A stretch of DNA of 64,000 bases. It comes from Melastoma dodecandrum (taxonomy: Eukaryota; Streptophyta; Magnoliopsida; Myrtales; Melastomataceae). The translations under genes and the position numbers were made by a program. Under the pieces are notes generated by a model. It worked only from the letters and a program-made list of their open reading frames with translations. It did no database searches and had not been told where the DNA came from. Shown here in pieces: positions 10,692 to 20,353 of the stretch (position 1 is the first letter of the stretch; each line of letters begins with the position of its first letter). The stretch covers positions 620,001 through 684,000 of the forward strand of contig JARUPY010000089.1 of assembly GCA_029817715.1 (NCBI GenBank). Direction: 5' to 3'.

Positions 10692-12181
10692 AACGCCGCC
10701 GTTTTAAACGTTACGCGCCAAGCGGAGAAGGGGGCGGGGGGCGATTTCCGGAGGAAGTCTGAAGTCCTTCGAGGGAGACATTGATCGGGGAGCGTGTGAT
10801 CCCGGAGGAGGTGGAAGAGAAAGACCTTGCGGAAGCTCCAGATGACAGAGGTAAGTCTTGTCATGGTTGGGCTGCAGCGACAAGACAGTCAGCCTGCTCA
10901 ATCGTGGATTTGAATTGAATTTCGGTTTCCATCCACATTCTGGCCGTGTTTCTTTTTCGGGTGGCTTAGGGTTCGAGTTGGATGATTTTTGTTTTTCGTA
11001 GTCATGTGAGCGTCAGCTAATAACATCAGGAACTAGTGCGTGCCATGATTCGGCATTGGTGAGAATTCTCGAGGGAATTTTTATTTCCAGGACGTGTCGT
11101 GGATCATGTAGTGCGGTTCCACAGGAAAGAATCCCCGAGTCGTGATTCAAGTTTTGTTATTTTTCGGATTAGGTAGAGTGATCGCATTGGGTGGGGTGGA
11201 AATGAGGTGGATTATTTCTGATGGGGTTTTGCTTATGTTGTTCTATTTTGATGGTTTCACGAGTCATTCCAATAATAATTTGATCCCTGGCCCCTTGTGC
11301 ACGTACTTTTTTTTGCTCATCCTGTGGACTTGTGGTCTTGAATGGAAGTGTGATCTGGCGCGGCCGGATGATTTTCTGATGCACTTGTGTCTGTTTGACC
11401 GATTGCTGTTGGTTTCTTCTCCTTGTTACAAGTCATAACTCCTATTGTGCGGGGCTTTAAATATTTGGGTGGCTGGTTTAAGCAATCGGGATCTCGGACC
11501 CCCTGCAGGAGGATCTCTTTGTCCGAGCACTGGTCGTCCTCTAGCGCTTGTGGATCGAAAACAATCTGGACTCACCTGCAATTGAAGGTATGCTTTCTGT
11601 TTAATGAGTTGGATCAGACTATCGGAGGACCCCAGTTTTCTGCTCGAGTTAGGAAGTAGAAAAGGATGATGCCATGGATAAGATGAGGTTTTTCGCTTCA
11701 AGGTTGTATACCTTGAGCAAAGGAAGCGAATCTTTGCAAAATGGTGAAACTTCTTACTCGCTTGCTCACCTTTGCATTTCATTCTCTGGGTTACCACTTG
11801 TAATCAACCCATCAGGCAAGCTCACCGGAACAGTGACCGATTTACGTCATCATGTAGCCGTGAATCTAGCTAGCTTTTGTTAAAGTCATGTTTGTTGCTG
11901 TCCAATCTGTTGTGAATATCATGTGGTCAGGGGGCGGTCAATGCTTAAATATCACATAGGTCATATCAACCCTCGATTATTCAGGGAGTCTCGTACGATT
12001 CAATTCATTCTTTCATGCTGCAGTTATCTTCTCGCTGGTGGGATAATTCTAAATACCTGCCCCACTAAATGAACGACATGAAATAAGTACCAAAGCTCAC
12101 TTTTTATATGAGATGCTAAAATTTCACGCAAGCAAATGGAGCTACGCATTCCGTGACCACAGGTTTTGGTTGGAAGGAGAG
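10692..12181 (+). other. Probable spliced leader of the SAM-domain gene
   Basis: A leader exon probably ends at the consensus donor GAG|GTAAGT at 10852, followed by AT-rich and T-rich intron-like DNA. A further leader exon may lie around 11440-11590. The acceptor CCACAG just before GTTTTGGTTGG at about 12162 starts the exon with the first codon. No other gene is supported here. Confidence 0.45.
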
Positions 12182-12712
12182 ATGAGCAAGGAGGAGAAGC
12201 CACCAGAGCCCCTTGATTTCTTCATTTGGACAGCTGAGGTATGACTGGCAATTACTCTTTTCTTCGTGTTGCTCTAAGGATGGATGTGAATGAATTGTAA
12301 TTGCAGGATGTTGGCCTGTGGTTGGAAGAAATAAACCTGGGCAGCTACCGAGAGGTCTTCAAAGAGAACGGCGTGAACAGGGAGTACCTTGAGGGCATGT
12401 CCATGTTCACAACCGAACAGATCCTCCGTTTCATAAGGCGGTGCCACATGAAATGGGGTGACTTCATCACCTTGTGTAAAGAACTTCGTCGGATTAAAGG
12501 TTGGGGATCTTGCGCTTCCACTTGTTCATGTTATCTTGCACATGCCCGGGCAGTAACTCACTGATTAAAACGTATTCCCAGTGGCTTGCCTGATAGGGGA
12601 GCAGAAGGTGAGGCGGCCACAATGGGCTCCATCTTGCCTCTCGGCTTTCTTCCACAAGGTGGCAAAGCGCAAGAGTCGGTCCCGAGTCATCTTGCTCAAG
12701 CTGGAACCTTGA
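12182..12712 (+). CDS. Small SAM (sterile alpha motif) domain protein
   Basis: Three exons, 12182-12238, 12307-12499 and 12582-12712, join in phase to give 126 residues. Residues 15-85 form a SAM domain: EDVGLWLEEINLGSYREVF followed by ILRFIRRCHMKWGDF. A conserved basic tail (QKVRRP-WAPSCLS, ending LKLEP) follows, as in the single-copy plant family that I recall as Arabidopsis At3g07760. SAM domains usually mediate protein-protein self-association; no function is established for this family that I know of. There is no signal peptide or membrane segment. The start ATG opens a short acidic exon, and no upstream in-frame ATG is present. Confidence 0.9.
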
Positions 12713-13392
12713 TGCCATTGCCTATACACCTCTCGCTGGGGAAGTCGTCGCCTTACTATCTCATTGTTCTTTTAGTTCTCATTATCCCCGTGTGTGGCAC
12801 GAGTTCATGGAGTTTAGCTGTTGAAATTTGTCCATCCAGATGAAACTGCTCAACGCCCGTGAAGCTGAGCAGTAGAAAATCGGCCCATGCCTATGCTCGT
12901 CGTTTGCATCACGGCAAACAATATCGAGCATCGTGAGGACATCACGACTCCCGACAGAGGCTGTTCCACCATCCTACGATCAGCAACCTACACCGGCACA
13001 CTATAAAAAAAATCAGCCCAAAAATTAGAGAAGGCAACAGAGGGTCAGCCCAAAATAAAAAAGACGAAGCCCAATACCCAAAAGCGTAAAACTAAAACGT
13101 AGGCCTGATTCGTACCGCCGTCGGACCGTTATGGCGTTCGTTATCCTCAGACATCAAATCCAAACAGATCCTCTGGTTCCACGTGGCAGGCAGAAGGCCA
13201 TGATTCTGTAATAAAATCTAACCAAGGAAATCCGGAATCCGGTGTAGTAGCCAATGGAATGACGCTGACGTGGATACATCCATCCTCAATCCACTCACAT
13301 TTTACAATATAACCGACCCCCCATCTTCCCAATACTCTTCATCACATCCCACATCATTTGTCAATAACCCTCACAACAATCGCAGGACCGCA
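12713..13392 (+). other. Intergenic and LHCB2 promoter region
   Basis: No gene is supported. The first part is the 3' flank of the SAM-domain gene; from about 13100 onward it is the LHCB2 promoter, annotated separately. Confidence 0.5.
13179..13322 (+). promoter_or_regulatory. LHCB2 promoter: G-box, CCAAT and TATA-like elements
   Basis: A G-box CCACGTGGCA lies at 13179-13188, a CCAAT box at 13251-13255, an ACGT-type element (TGACGTGG) near 13266, and a TATA-like ACAATATAAC at 13314-13322, about 70 bases before the ATG. G-box, CCAAT and TATA spacing of this kind is typical of light-induced photosynthesis genes; binding by bZIP or PIF factors is inference. Confidence 0.6.
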
Positions 13393-14262
13393 ATGGCGAC
13401 ATCGGTCATTCAACAGTCGTCGTTCGCTGGCCAGACCGTGCTCAAGCAGTCCAATGAGGTGACCCGTAAGGTCGGAAGCTTCAATGGCGGCCGCACGACC
13501 ATGCGCCGCACAGTGAAGAGCGTCCCCCAGAGCATCTGGTAATTACATACGCCACTGGCTTTTCAGTATGTGTAGATTGAGGGAAGTAATGTAATAAACA
13601 TGCGCAACAGGTACGGACCTGATCGCCCCAAGTACTTGGGTCCATTCTCAGAGCAGACCCCGTCCTACCTCACCGGAGAATTCCCCGGCGACTATGGCTG
13701 GGACACTGCCGGACTGTCAGCCGACCCCGAGACGTTTGCCAAGAACCGTGAGCTCGAGGTCATCCACAGCAGGTGGGCCATGCTCGGTGCCCTGGGATGC
13801 GTCTTCCCTGAAATCCTCTCGAAGAATGGCGTTAAGTTTGGCGAGGCAGTGTGGTTCAAGGCCGGATCCCAGATTTTCTCTGAAGGCGGCCTCGACTACT
13901 TGGGCAACCCCAACCTCATCCATGCTCAGAGCATCTTGGCCATCTGGGCTAGCCAGGTCGTGCTAATGGGATTCGTTGAAGGTTACAGAATAGGAGGAGG
14001 GCCTCTGGGCGAGGGACTCGACCCGCTGTACCCTGGTGGAGCGTTCGATCCTTTGGGATTGGCCGATGATCCCGATGCTTTTGCAGAGTTGAAGGTGAAG
14101 GAGCTTAAGAATGGAAGGCTGGCGATGTTCTCGATGTTTGGATTCTTTGTCCAGGCTATTGTCACCGGAAAGGGCCCGATTGAGAACCTCCTTGACCATC
14201 TTGCCGACCCTACTGCTAACAACGCCTGGGCTTATGCCACAAACTTTGTCCCCGGCAAATGA
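13393..14262 (+). CDS. LHCB2: Chlorophyll a/b-binding protein of LHCII, type II (LHCB2)
   Basis: Two exons, 13393-13538 and 13611-14262, give 265 residues, the normal length of LHCB2. The intron splits the tryptophan codon of [14 protein letters not shown], the diagnostic intron of type II LHCB genes, whereas type I genes have none. Residues 1 to about 37 are the chloroplast transit peptide; the mature N terminus follows MRRTVKS. Helix one carries the chlorophyll-binding [13 protein letters not shown] and helix three [14 protein letters not shown]. The protein inserts in the thylakoid membrane, binds chlorophylls and xanthophylls, and joins the photosystem II antenna trimer, where its N-terminal threonine is phosphorylated in state transitions. 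No damage is seen. Confidence 0.97.
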
Positions 14263-15280
14263 ACATGAAAGGAGGCCTTGTAATCTTTGTACCTTGCTGC
14301 CATTACGACACGCGGAATGAATGTCACGATCTCGCATAACCAGAGTATGCTTTCTTACTTATAAAAGAAAAGTATGTTTCTCAGCTTCCGAAAGCACGCT
14401 AAACATGCGACTATCCTCAGAAAGTAGTACCTTGTGTTTGTGGATCACATGGGATATACCACGAACTAACGTATTCGAAATTCGTTGAATGATTTCCTTA
14501 AAACAAACTCAACTAATCACAGTGAAAATAAGTAAACCGTAATAAGGAACAACACCAAGGAAATCTTCTCAATGTGAAGCATAAAATCACGGTCCGAGGA
14601 ACCACCAAAACTTTCATTAAATTAACAATGAAGTGGGTACATAAGTGTTCTTCTCAAACCACCAACAACCAGCACATAAACTTCTTCTCTACTTGGGGTA
14701 ATATCAAGAACTCATCTTGGTAATCATACACCGAACAACTCAAAGAGAAGAAGCTGAAATCGATAACTTCGAATCTAGTTCTCTTAGAAACAGGGAGAAA
14801 TCACTAGCTAAAAGACTCCAATAGCAATCTTCATCGTTCCAAGTTAGGAATACTCCGTTAAATTTTCATGAAGTTCCAATGATGCAATCGACGAGAATCC
14901 CCGATTTAGTGAACGTCACGCAGGCTGAAACAGAGCTGCAACGGAAATCCAGGAAACTCCTTCTTCGGCTATCTCCCCCTCAACTTGGTTGCGTTTTTTT
15001 TTTCTCTTTACTTGTCATCTAAATCAACCCTAGATGACCTCTTGAGAATATGGTGGACCTTGGGGTTCATCCATGTAAAAAAACACGAGTTTGGCCGCTC
15101 TTACATATAAGAGAGAATAGCCTAACACTGAAATCACTACAAGAACACAAATAGTTCTTAAAGTGATGGAATCGGCTATTGTCTCTGACAATTATCTCTC
15201 GATCTTAAATGATCTAAAGCAGCTTTCCTACAGAACGACAATCGTTGCCTGATATTCTTCATGATCCGACCCTCCACATT
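14263..15280. other. LHCB2 3' flank and unassigned DNA
   Basis: The first 200 bases are the probable LHCB2 3' untranslated region. From about 14580 to 15180 the sequence looks like non-coding repeat DNA, but I cannot assign it to a family. Confidence 0.35.
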
Positions 15281-16012
15281 TGTTTAGTAACAGAAGTTTT
15301 GGACCACAGAACTCGATATTATATGTGGATCAATGGTCCAGAATACAAGCCCAAAAGTACATGAAGTCCACTAAAGAGTTAGCCGTGGAAACATACTAGG
15401 CGAAGGCTTGCGGGCGAAGCGGTTACCAAGCGACGGGGCTACCAGGCGACAAGGGTCAACGAGGCGGTCAAGCGACAGTCAATTGGATGAGCGGGGAAAC
15501 ACTACAGTGAAGACTAGTGGGAGATCCGATCAATCAGTGGCTGTCATGGGAAGATTTTGGACAATCTCAAGGAATTGAAGGAAATTGTTTCTAAGATTGA
15601 TTAAATGAAAATGAGATATTCAATGAAGACTGACAACAAGAATGCATAATATATGTATAATATTTCATTTCTGTTTATACATAGGTCTAACATAGTATAA
15701 ATAGTCGTTCTTAGGCATTGTATACACACCTCTCTACAGACAAACATATAGTTTTTTATCTTCATGTATTCATGCGTTCCAGCATTCTTGCGATCTTGTG
15801 CTCATGCAATCTTAGTCCTTTCAAAGGCATCGTCGATGGCATCCGTAAGTGTTTCCGTTTAAGGATGTTGTTCCGCTATCTTCTCCTCTCTTTCTTCATT
15901 CATACGGTGATCACACATTTCAACGAACCTCCGAATATCAGCTGCTCGTTGTGCCAGAGATTTTCGACGTGTTTAGATCCGGCTTATTCAACGGTCACTT
16001 CTAGAGCGAACA
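15281..16012 (+). repeat. LTR-like dispersed repeat, copy 1
   Basis: Starts TGTTTAGTAACAG and ends GAGCGAACA, so it has the TG...CA form of an LTR. Near-duplicates of five bases flank it: ACATT at 15276-15280 and ACGTT at 16013-16017. Two more copies lie on minus at 44719-45347 and near 59431-60101. Shared blocks include the GAAGGCTTGCGGGCGAAGC core, a TATAAATAGT box near 15710 and TCAAGCATTCCAGC-like sequence. No gag or pol frame adjoins it, so it is either a solo LTR or a terminal repeat of a small non-autonomous element. Confidence 0.7.
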
Positions 16013-16084
16013 ACGTTGAGATGGCCAAGCTTTCACTGTTGTTTTGCAACTCGGCTTCTTTTTCAGCCTCTCTATCAATCTACA

Positions 16085-16790
16085 CAGAAGAACTTGGGAA
16101 GTGTCAGTACGTGACCGGCTGATTTCAGCTTCTCTCCCATTCCAGTCAACTGCAAGTAGATTTTATCTGTCTGTGGATGCGATCTCTCCCCGACGGTGAA
16201 CTCATGAAGCACTCCTTTGCGCTCGATTGAAATGCAAACAGGATCCTTCTCAAATCCCATTTTCCTCGTCGTTGCCCTGACCTGGCAACTTTGTTCCACT
16301 TGTTGGATAGCACGACGTAACATCCTATCGTCTCGGGAGCAATCTCTACAATATATCTAGCCGCATACTCACCCATTTTGAGATTCCCTGAGAGCCACTG
16401 AGCAAGCTCATCCATATAAATTGATTCAGCTTCACAGGCATGGTATTGATGACATATTTCGCCTCCTTTAAAACCGCAGCTCCGCATAGGATGTCGACAA
16501 AGCATCCGTAGTGCTCGATGATGGGTTCATCCCAAATTCTCTTACCATCATGTCGAAATAGCGTCGACCATGACCCGCAAGTCCTGCGTGATTACAAGCA
16601 TCTGACACCACCAATGAAGGCAATAGCCGTGGGCATAACTCCTGCCTTGCGCATCTCAACAAATAGCTGAAGGTCATGGTCGGCCATTCCGTGCAACCCC
16701 TGTAAAGAACATTCCCCGCCTTCACGTGCCCCTCGATCATCGCATCCCTAGTGACCCTCCCCAGCGCATTGCGGAGAGCCAAGAGATGAC
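16085..16790 (-). pseudogene. PPR protein C-terminal pseudogene
   Basis: On minus, three overlapping frames together match the end of a plant E+/DYW-subclass pentatricopeptide repeat protein. A PPR-like stretch with AMIEGHVKAGN and DACNHAGLAGHGRRYFDMM comes first. An E-domain motif, MGEYAARYIVEIAPE then GCYVVLSN, follows, and then the E+ motif KGVLHEFTVGERSHPQTDKIY. Intact members edit organelle RNA. Here frameshifts separate the parts and the DYW deaminase and most repeats are absent. It lies between two LTR-like repeats. Confidence 0.85.
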
Positions 16791-16897
16791 GATGGAAACC
16801 GGTTCAAGGAACGGCCCATTGACTGTCCAATCGAACCCAGTAGGAAAAATCGTAACATAACGGAAGTATGTTGTTTAGTTTTCGATGCACCTCCCAC

Positions 16898-18502
16898 TGT
16901 TGGTTTTAGGGCGCAGCGGAAGATAAAATAATTATATTTTAGCCCCAAATCAACTCGCAATACGTATACTATAATTGAGATAAACTGTAAAATAACATTA
17001 CCCGGAAAACGTACCTCGACCTTTTGGTAAAATAAGAATTGTAGCGAACAATCAAGAGCCCCACGTGTGACTCCTCCAGCGGTATCCACGCGCACGCGAT
17101 CACGAACACTTGACGATCCGGTAGGTGCTAGCCTCTTGGATCCGTCTAGTCTCAAAACCGGAAGCTCACAAAAAAAAAACTATCTCTAGTTTTTTTTTTC
17201 TTAACCTTTTTATGTGTCCTTTTCTAAAGCGAGAGATTTGTTTCCAAAACCTTCCCCCACTCCTCACGACAGAAGACAGAGAATTTAAATTTTCTTTCCA
17301 TCTTCTTTTACCGTTTTTCACCAATTAATGATGCTATTAATCATTACATTTACAATCAATTGACGTTACGTACAGATAACAATTAATTCTTTTTATTATA
17401 ATATTGTTAAATAAAATAATGCAAACACACGTATGCACTAATCAAATATTATTTAATAAATGTAATATTAATAAATATTTATCTAATATTTGACCCGAAT
17501 AAATCCATATTCGATCTTGGTCTATTTATTTGCTTCCGATATTTCAGAATAAATTAATAGTCCAATTAATTTTAATTCTGAAATAAAATGATTAATTTTA
17601 GTATCCACTAAAATAATCAAAATATAATGTTCGTGTCGACGTGCTATGCGTGCGACCCTCTAGGTCCTATACACGAAGGCAGTGTATATCCATACACAAA
17701 CTAAGGTAACCGTCTAGCAACAGTTTTTAGTCACCCAACGTGTTAGGATAATGATCATAAATCATATACCACTATGAATCGATTACCGTGTAATTCAATC
17801 TCTTCATCTCACCGACATCCCAATTAATTCGGCGCAAAATACATCATCACCGAATTAATTGTTTAACTTAATTACCAAGATATAATAGACTCTCTTGAAT
17901 GTAAAACATTCCTCCCATGGCCATGGATTTTAGAGTCACTAATATCTCTATCAAGTGGCCTAGATGTCAACTCTCTAATCCAAGAGAGCGATGAATCCTA
18001 TATTGACTCAACACTATTCTCTCTACGCTTTGTCACACACCCAACAATCGTATTACTCACAATCCGGTTAAAGACTGCTTTTAACAACGTCAAAGTGCGC
18101 CAACTCCACGCATAGAATAAATGAATGTCTCAAGTCAAAAGATCAGTTACACTCGTCCATAAAAATGATTGACCAATGATGTTCTATATGTGGTATCCTC
18201 TTAAACGGGTCGTGTCCAGTATCCTTAATCTTAGGGTACCCCTAAGTATAACTTGGATACATTATCCCTTGGTCTATCTTGACCTCAGCTATACTTAGCG
18301 ATGATCAAGATGTCCATGTCCTCTCTAAACATCTGTCCGATCACGGACTATTTTAGATTAATATACTCAATAATCTGTGGGACTTTATCATTAATAATTT
18401 TACGTGCAGAAAAGTAAAATAATCAATGACAAATATTTGCCTTTATTAATTATTTATCCATAAATACATTAAAGTGTCTTGGCACATACGTGCACACTAA
18501 CA
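16898..18502 (-). mobile_element. Solo LTR of an LTR retrotransposon
   Basis: The minus-strand sequence begins TGTTAGTGTGCACG and ends CGCTGCGCCCTAAAACCAACA. The ends are TG and CA, and the CCAACA end is common in plant Copia LTRs. Perfect five-base target duplications CCCAC flank it at 16893-16897 and 18503-18507. There is no internal coding region, so the element was reduced to one LTR, probably by recombination between its two LTRs. The 1605-bp LTR is AT-rich. The perfect duplication suggests it is younger than the PPR remnant beside it. Confidence 0.9.
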
Positions 18503-18507
18503 CCCAC

Positions 18508-19208
18508 GTCATCATCAGCTTTCCCGGGCCGCCACTCCAAAATTTCCCAAGGAAAAAGCTCCAAAACAAAAATACGATCTAGAATGGATTGGGTTTGGGG
18601 GTTCAAATAAAAGAATCATGAAGTGGACGACTCTTTAAAGCCAGTTGGTAATTGGGTATAAGAAAATATGGGGAAGAGACCAAAGACGTTTATTGTCCGC
18701 GACGACAAAACAAGCCGACAGACAAATGTAAATTGCGTTGTCACATATTATTCCCACCTCGGCAACCTTCCAAATCACTCCCTCCCAAGAACCCAAACCT
18801 CGTCCTCTTTCTCTTGCTATCTTCCTTCCTTGAGGCCCCCCCCCTCCCTCCCTCCTTCCCTTTCTTTTTAAAAGAAGTGCCTTAATCACCCCCACCAACT
18901 CATCATCATCATCATCCTCCTCCCTCCATTTTCCCTCCATTAATCACTCTCTCTTAAATTAATCCTTTCATTTTTGGCGCCCTTCTTCTTGTCCCTTTGT
19001 TTCACTGCTCCATATTCGAGCTAAGCCCCCCGAATACGACCCCGTGTTAAGTAAATGTGTGTATTCACTGCTGAGAATCAAGATGCAGTGCTTCTTTTCT
19101 ATATATAGAGATGCACGTTTGTTGTTCCCCTCCAGTTTCAGTTTCTTTTGGGATCCCAACGTTAAAGAAAGAAATTCCTTCAGTCTTCTTACAACCTCAA
19201 AAGAAAGA
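18508..19208 (+). other. Upstream region of the small EAR-motif gene
   Basis: No gene is supported. The segment is pyrimidine-rich from 18760 to 18960. A TATA box (TATATATAG) lies at 19100-19108, about 100 bases before the ATG at 19209, so transcription probably starts near 19130. Confidence 0.5.
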
Positions 19209-19520
19209 ATGGGCAGGCAAAAGACGGAAGACACCCAGGTTGTTGGCTCGTCCATCGCCCTGTTGAGGGAGAGGTTCAGGGAGCTCCAGAGGATCAAGCT
19301 CATCAGGGAGGAGCAACAAAGGGAGGCCCTCATGTGTGGGCCGCGATTGTCCGAGGGCGACCGTGCGGAGAACCCGAGGAAGATGGCAGACTGTTCCCTC
19401 TCGCTGGGTCTTGGCAGCCAGGGGAGTCGCCGCTCTGCGGTCGGGGCAGTACCGGTTTCCGGCGGTTCGATGGGCCTTCATCACGGTCTCGATCACGTCG
19501 ATACTTCTCTTCATCTTTAG
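19209..19520 (+). CDS. Small EAR-motif-containing protein, function unknown
   Basis: This intronless frame of 103 residues starts at the ATG after the TATA box; the frame is open further upstream but that part reads as untranslated leader. The N terminus, MGRQKTEDTQVVGSSIALLR followed by ERFRELQRIKLIREEQQ, is a predicted amphipathic helix of a kind I have seen in small uncharacterised plant proteins. It then has LSLGLG, an LxLxL repression-type (EAR) motif, near residue 65, and ends DTSLHL. It has no DNA-binding domain, so if expressed it could be an adaptor that recruits TOPLESS-type corepressors; that role is inference. A run of 14 C bases follows the stop codon directly. Confidence 0.65.
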   Translation: MGRQKTEDTQVVGSSIALLRERFRELQRIKLIREEQQREALMCGPRLSEGDRAENPRKMADCSLSLGLGSQGSRRSAVGAVPVSGGSMGLHHGLDHVDTSLHL

Positions 19521-19536
19521 CGCCCCCCCCCCCCCC

Positions 19537-20129
19537 ACCCCCTGGTTCTTCTGGTGTACAAGTAATATGTTTTGGTCCTGGCTTCGATGTATATTACATC
19601 TACCGGCTTAATCCGCTACGTCCGTGGGATAAAGATCTCCCGTCCTTGGTCGATCCGATCAGGACAGCGATTGCACATTCGGAAGCGCCCCTGCGCTACT
19701 CTCTCGGTAAGCCATTTCTGATCATGAGAGATGCCGCCCTCCACCGGAGTCAGGCACGTCTCCCGCTAAATAAGCAAATATCCACGTATTCACGCCCGGA
19801 TTGAAGTTTCACTGACCCTTCAACAAACGAGATTGGCTCGTCCCAAAGTAAAAATTCTGAGCATTGTTTTCTTCCTCATAGACCTGAATTTGGCCAAATA
19901 CATTTTTGTGAATGAGGAAGTGACTTCTAGCGATGAGAAAAATCCGAATGTCAAGTTTCACTAATCAAATCTGCTTTTTCTTTTTAACTGACCGGGAAGA
20001 AATTATAAGGAGGAAGCCGACAAAGTTTCTTTCTTTTTTCTTAAATAATAAAAATCACCTATTTGTTCACCTAAAAGTTCGCCTCACCTTTGGGGCCGAA
20101 ACACGACCCGCTTCCCGGCCTTTTGTTAT
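19537..20129. other. Intergenic DNA
   Basis: The open frame at 19334-19804 overlaps the EAR-motif gene out of frame and runs through the poly-C tract; it has no recognisable domain. Nothing else is supported before the HSP90 promoter. Confidence 0.4.
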
Positions 20130-20276
20130 TGGGCCCAAGCCCATTATAATATTGGGCCTGAAATCGGCCCATATAGTTGGTTGGCTGCGACCGCAACAAG
20201 GGCGAGTCTCCAGAACGTTCGTTCGTTCTCTTAAAACCTTCCCCGGAGTGCTTCTTCACACCGCCCGTAAACCCTA
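20130..20276 (+). promoter_or_regulatory. Site II cluster and telo-box upstream of mitochondrial HSP90
   Basis: TGGGCY elements lie at 20130, 20138, 20153 and 20166 (both orientations), and a telo-box AAACCCTA at 20269-20276, about 80 bases before the ATG. This pairing is characteristic of plant nuclear genes for mitochondrial and translation proteins, which fits the gene. No TATA box is obvious. Confidence 0.7.
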
Positions 20277-20353
20277 CTGACGCTAATAACCCCGATTTTC
20301 CATTTCTCCCTCCTCCTATCGAATTTCTCCGGTTCCTGACTTACGTCGGAGGA

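Noticed and set aside
15281..16012. Possible pararetrovirus (caulimovirus-like) insertion for the LTR-like repeats
   Set aside because: No viral frames or reverse transcriptase are present, and the TG...CA ends fit LTR elements better.
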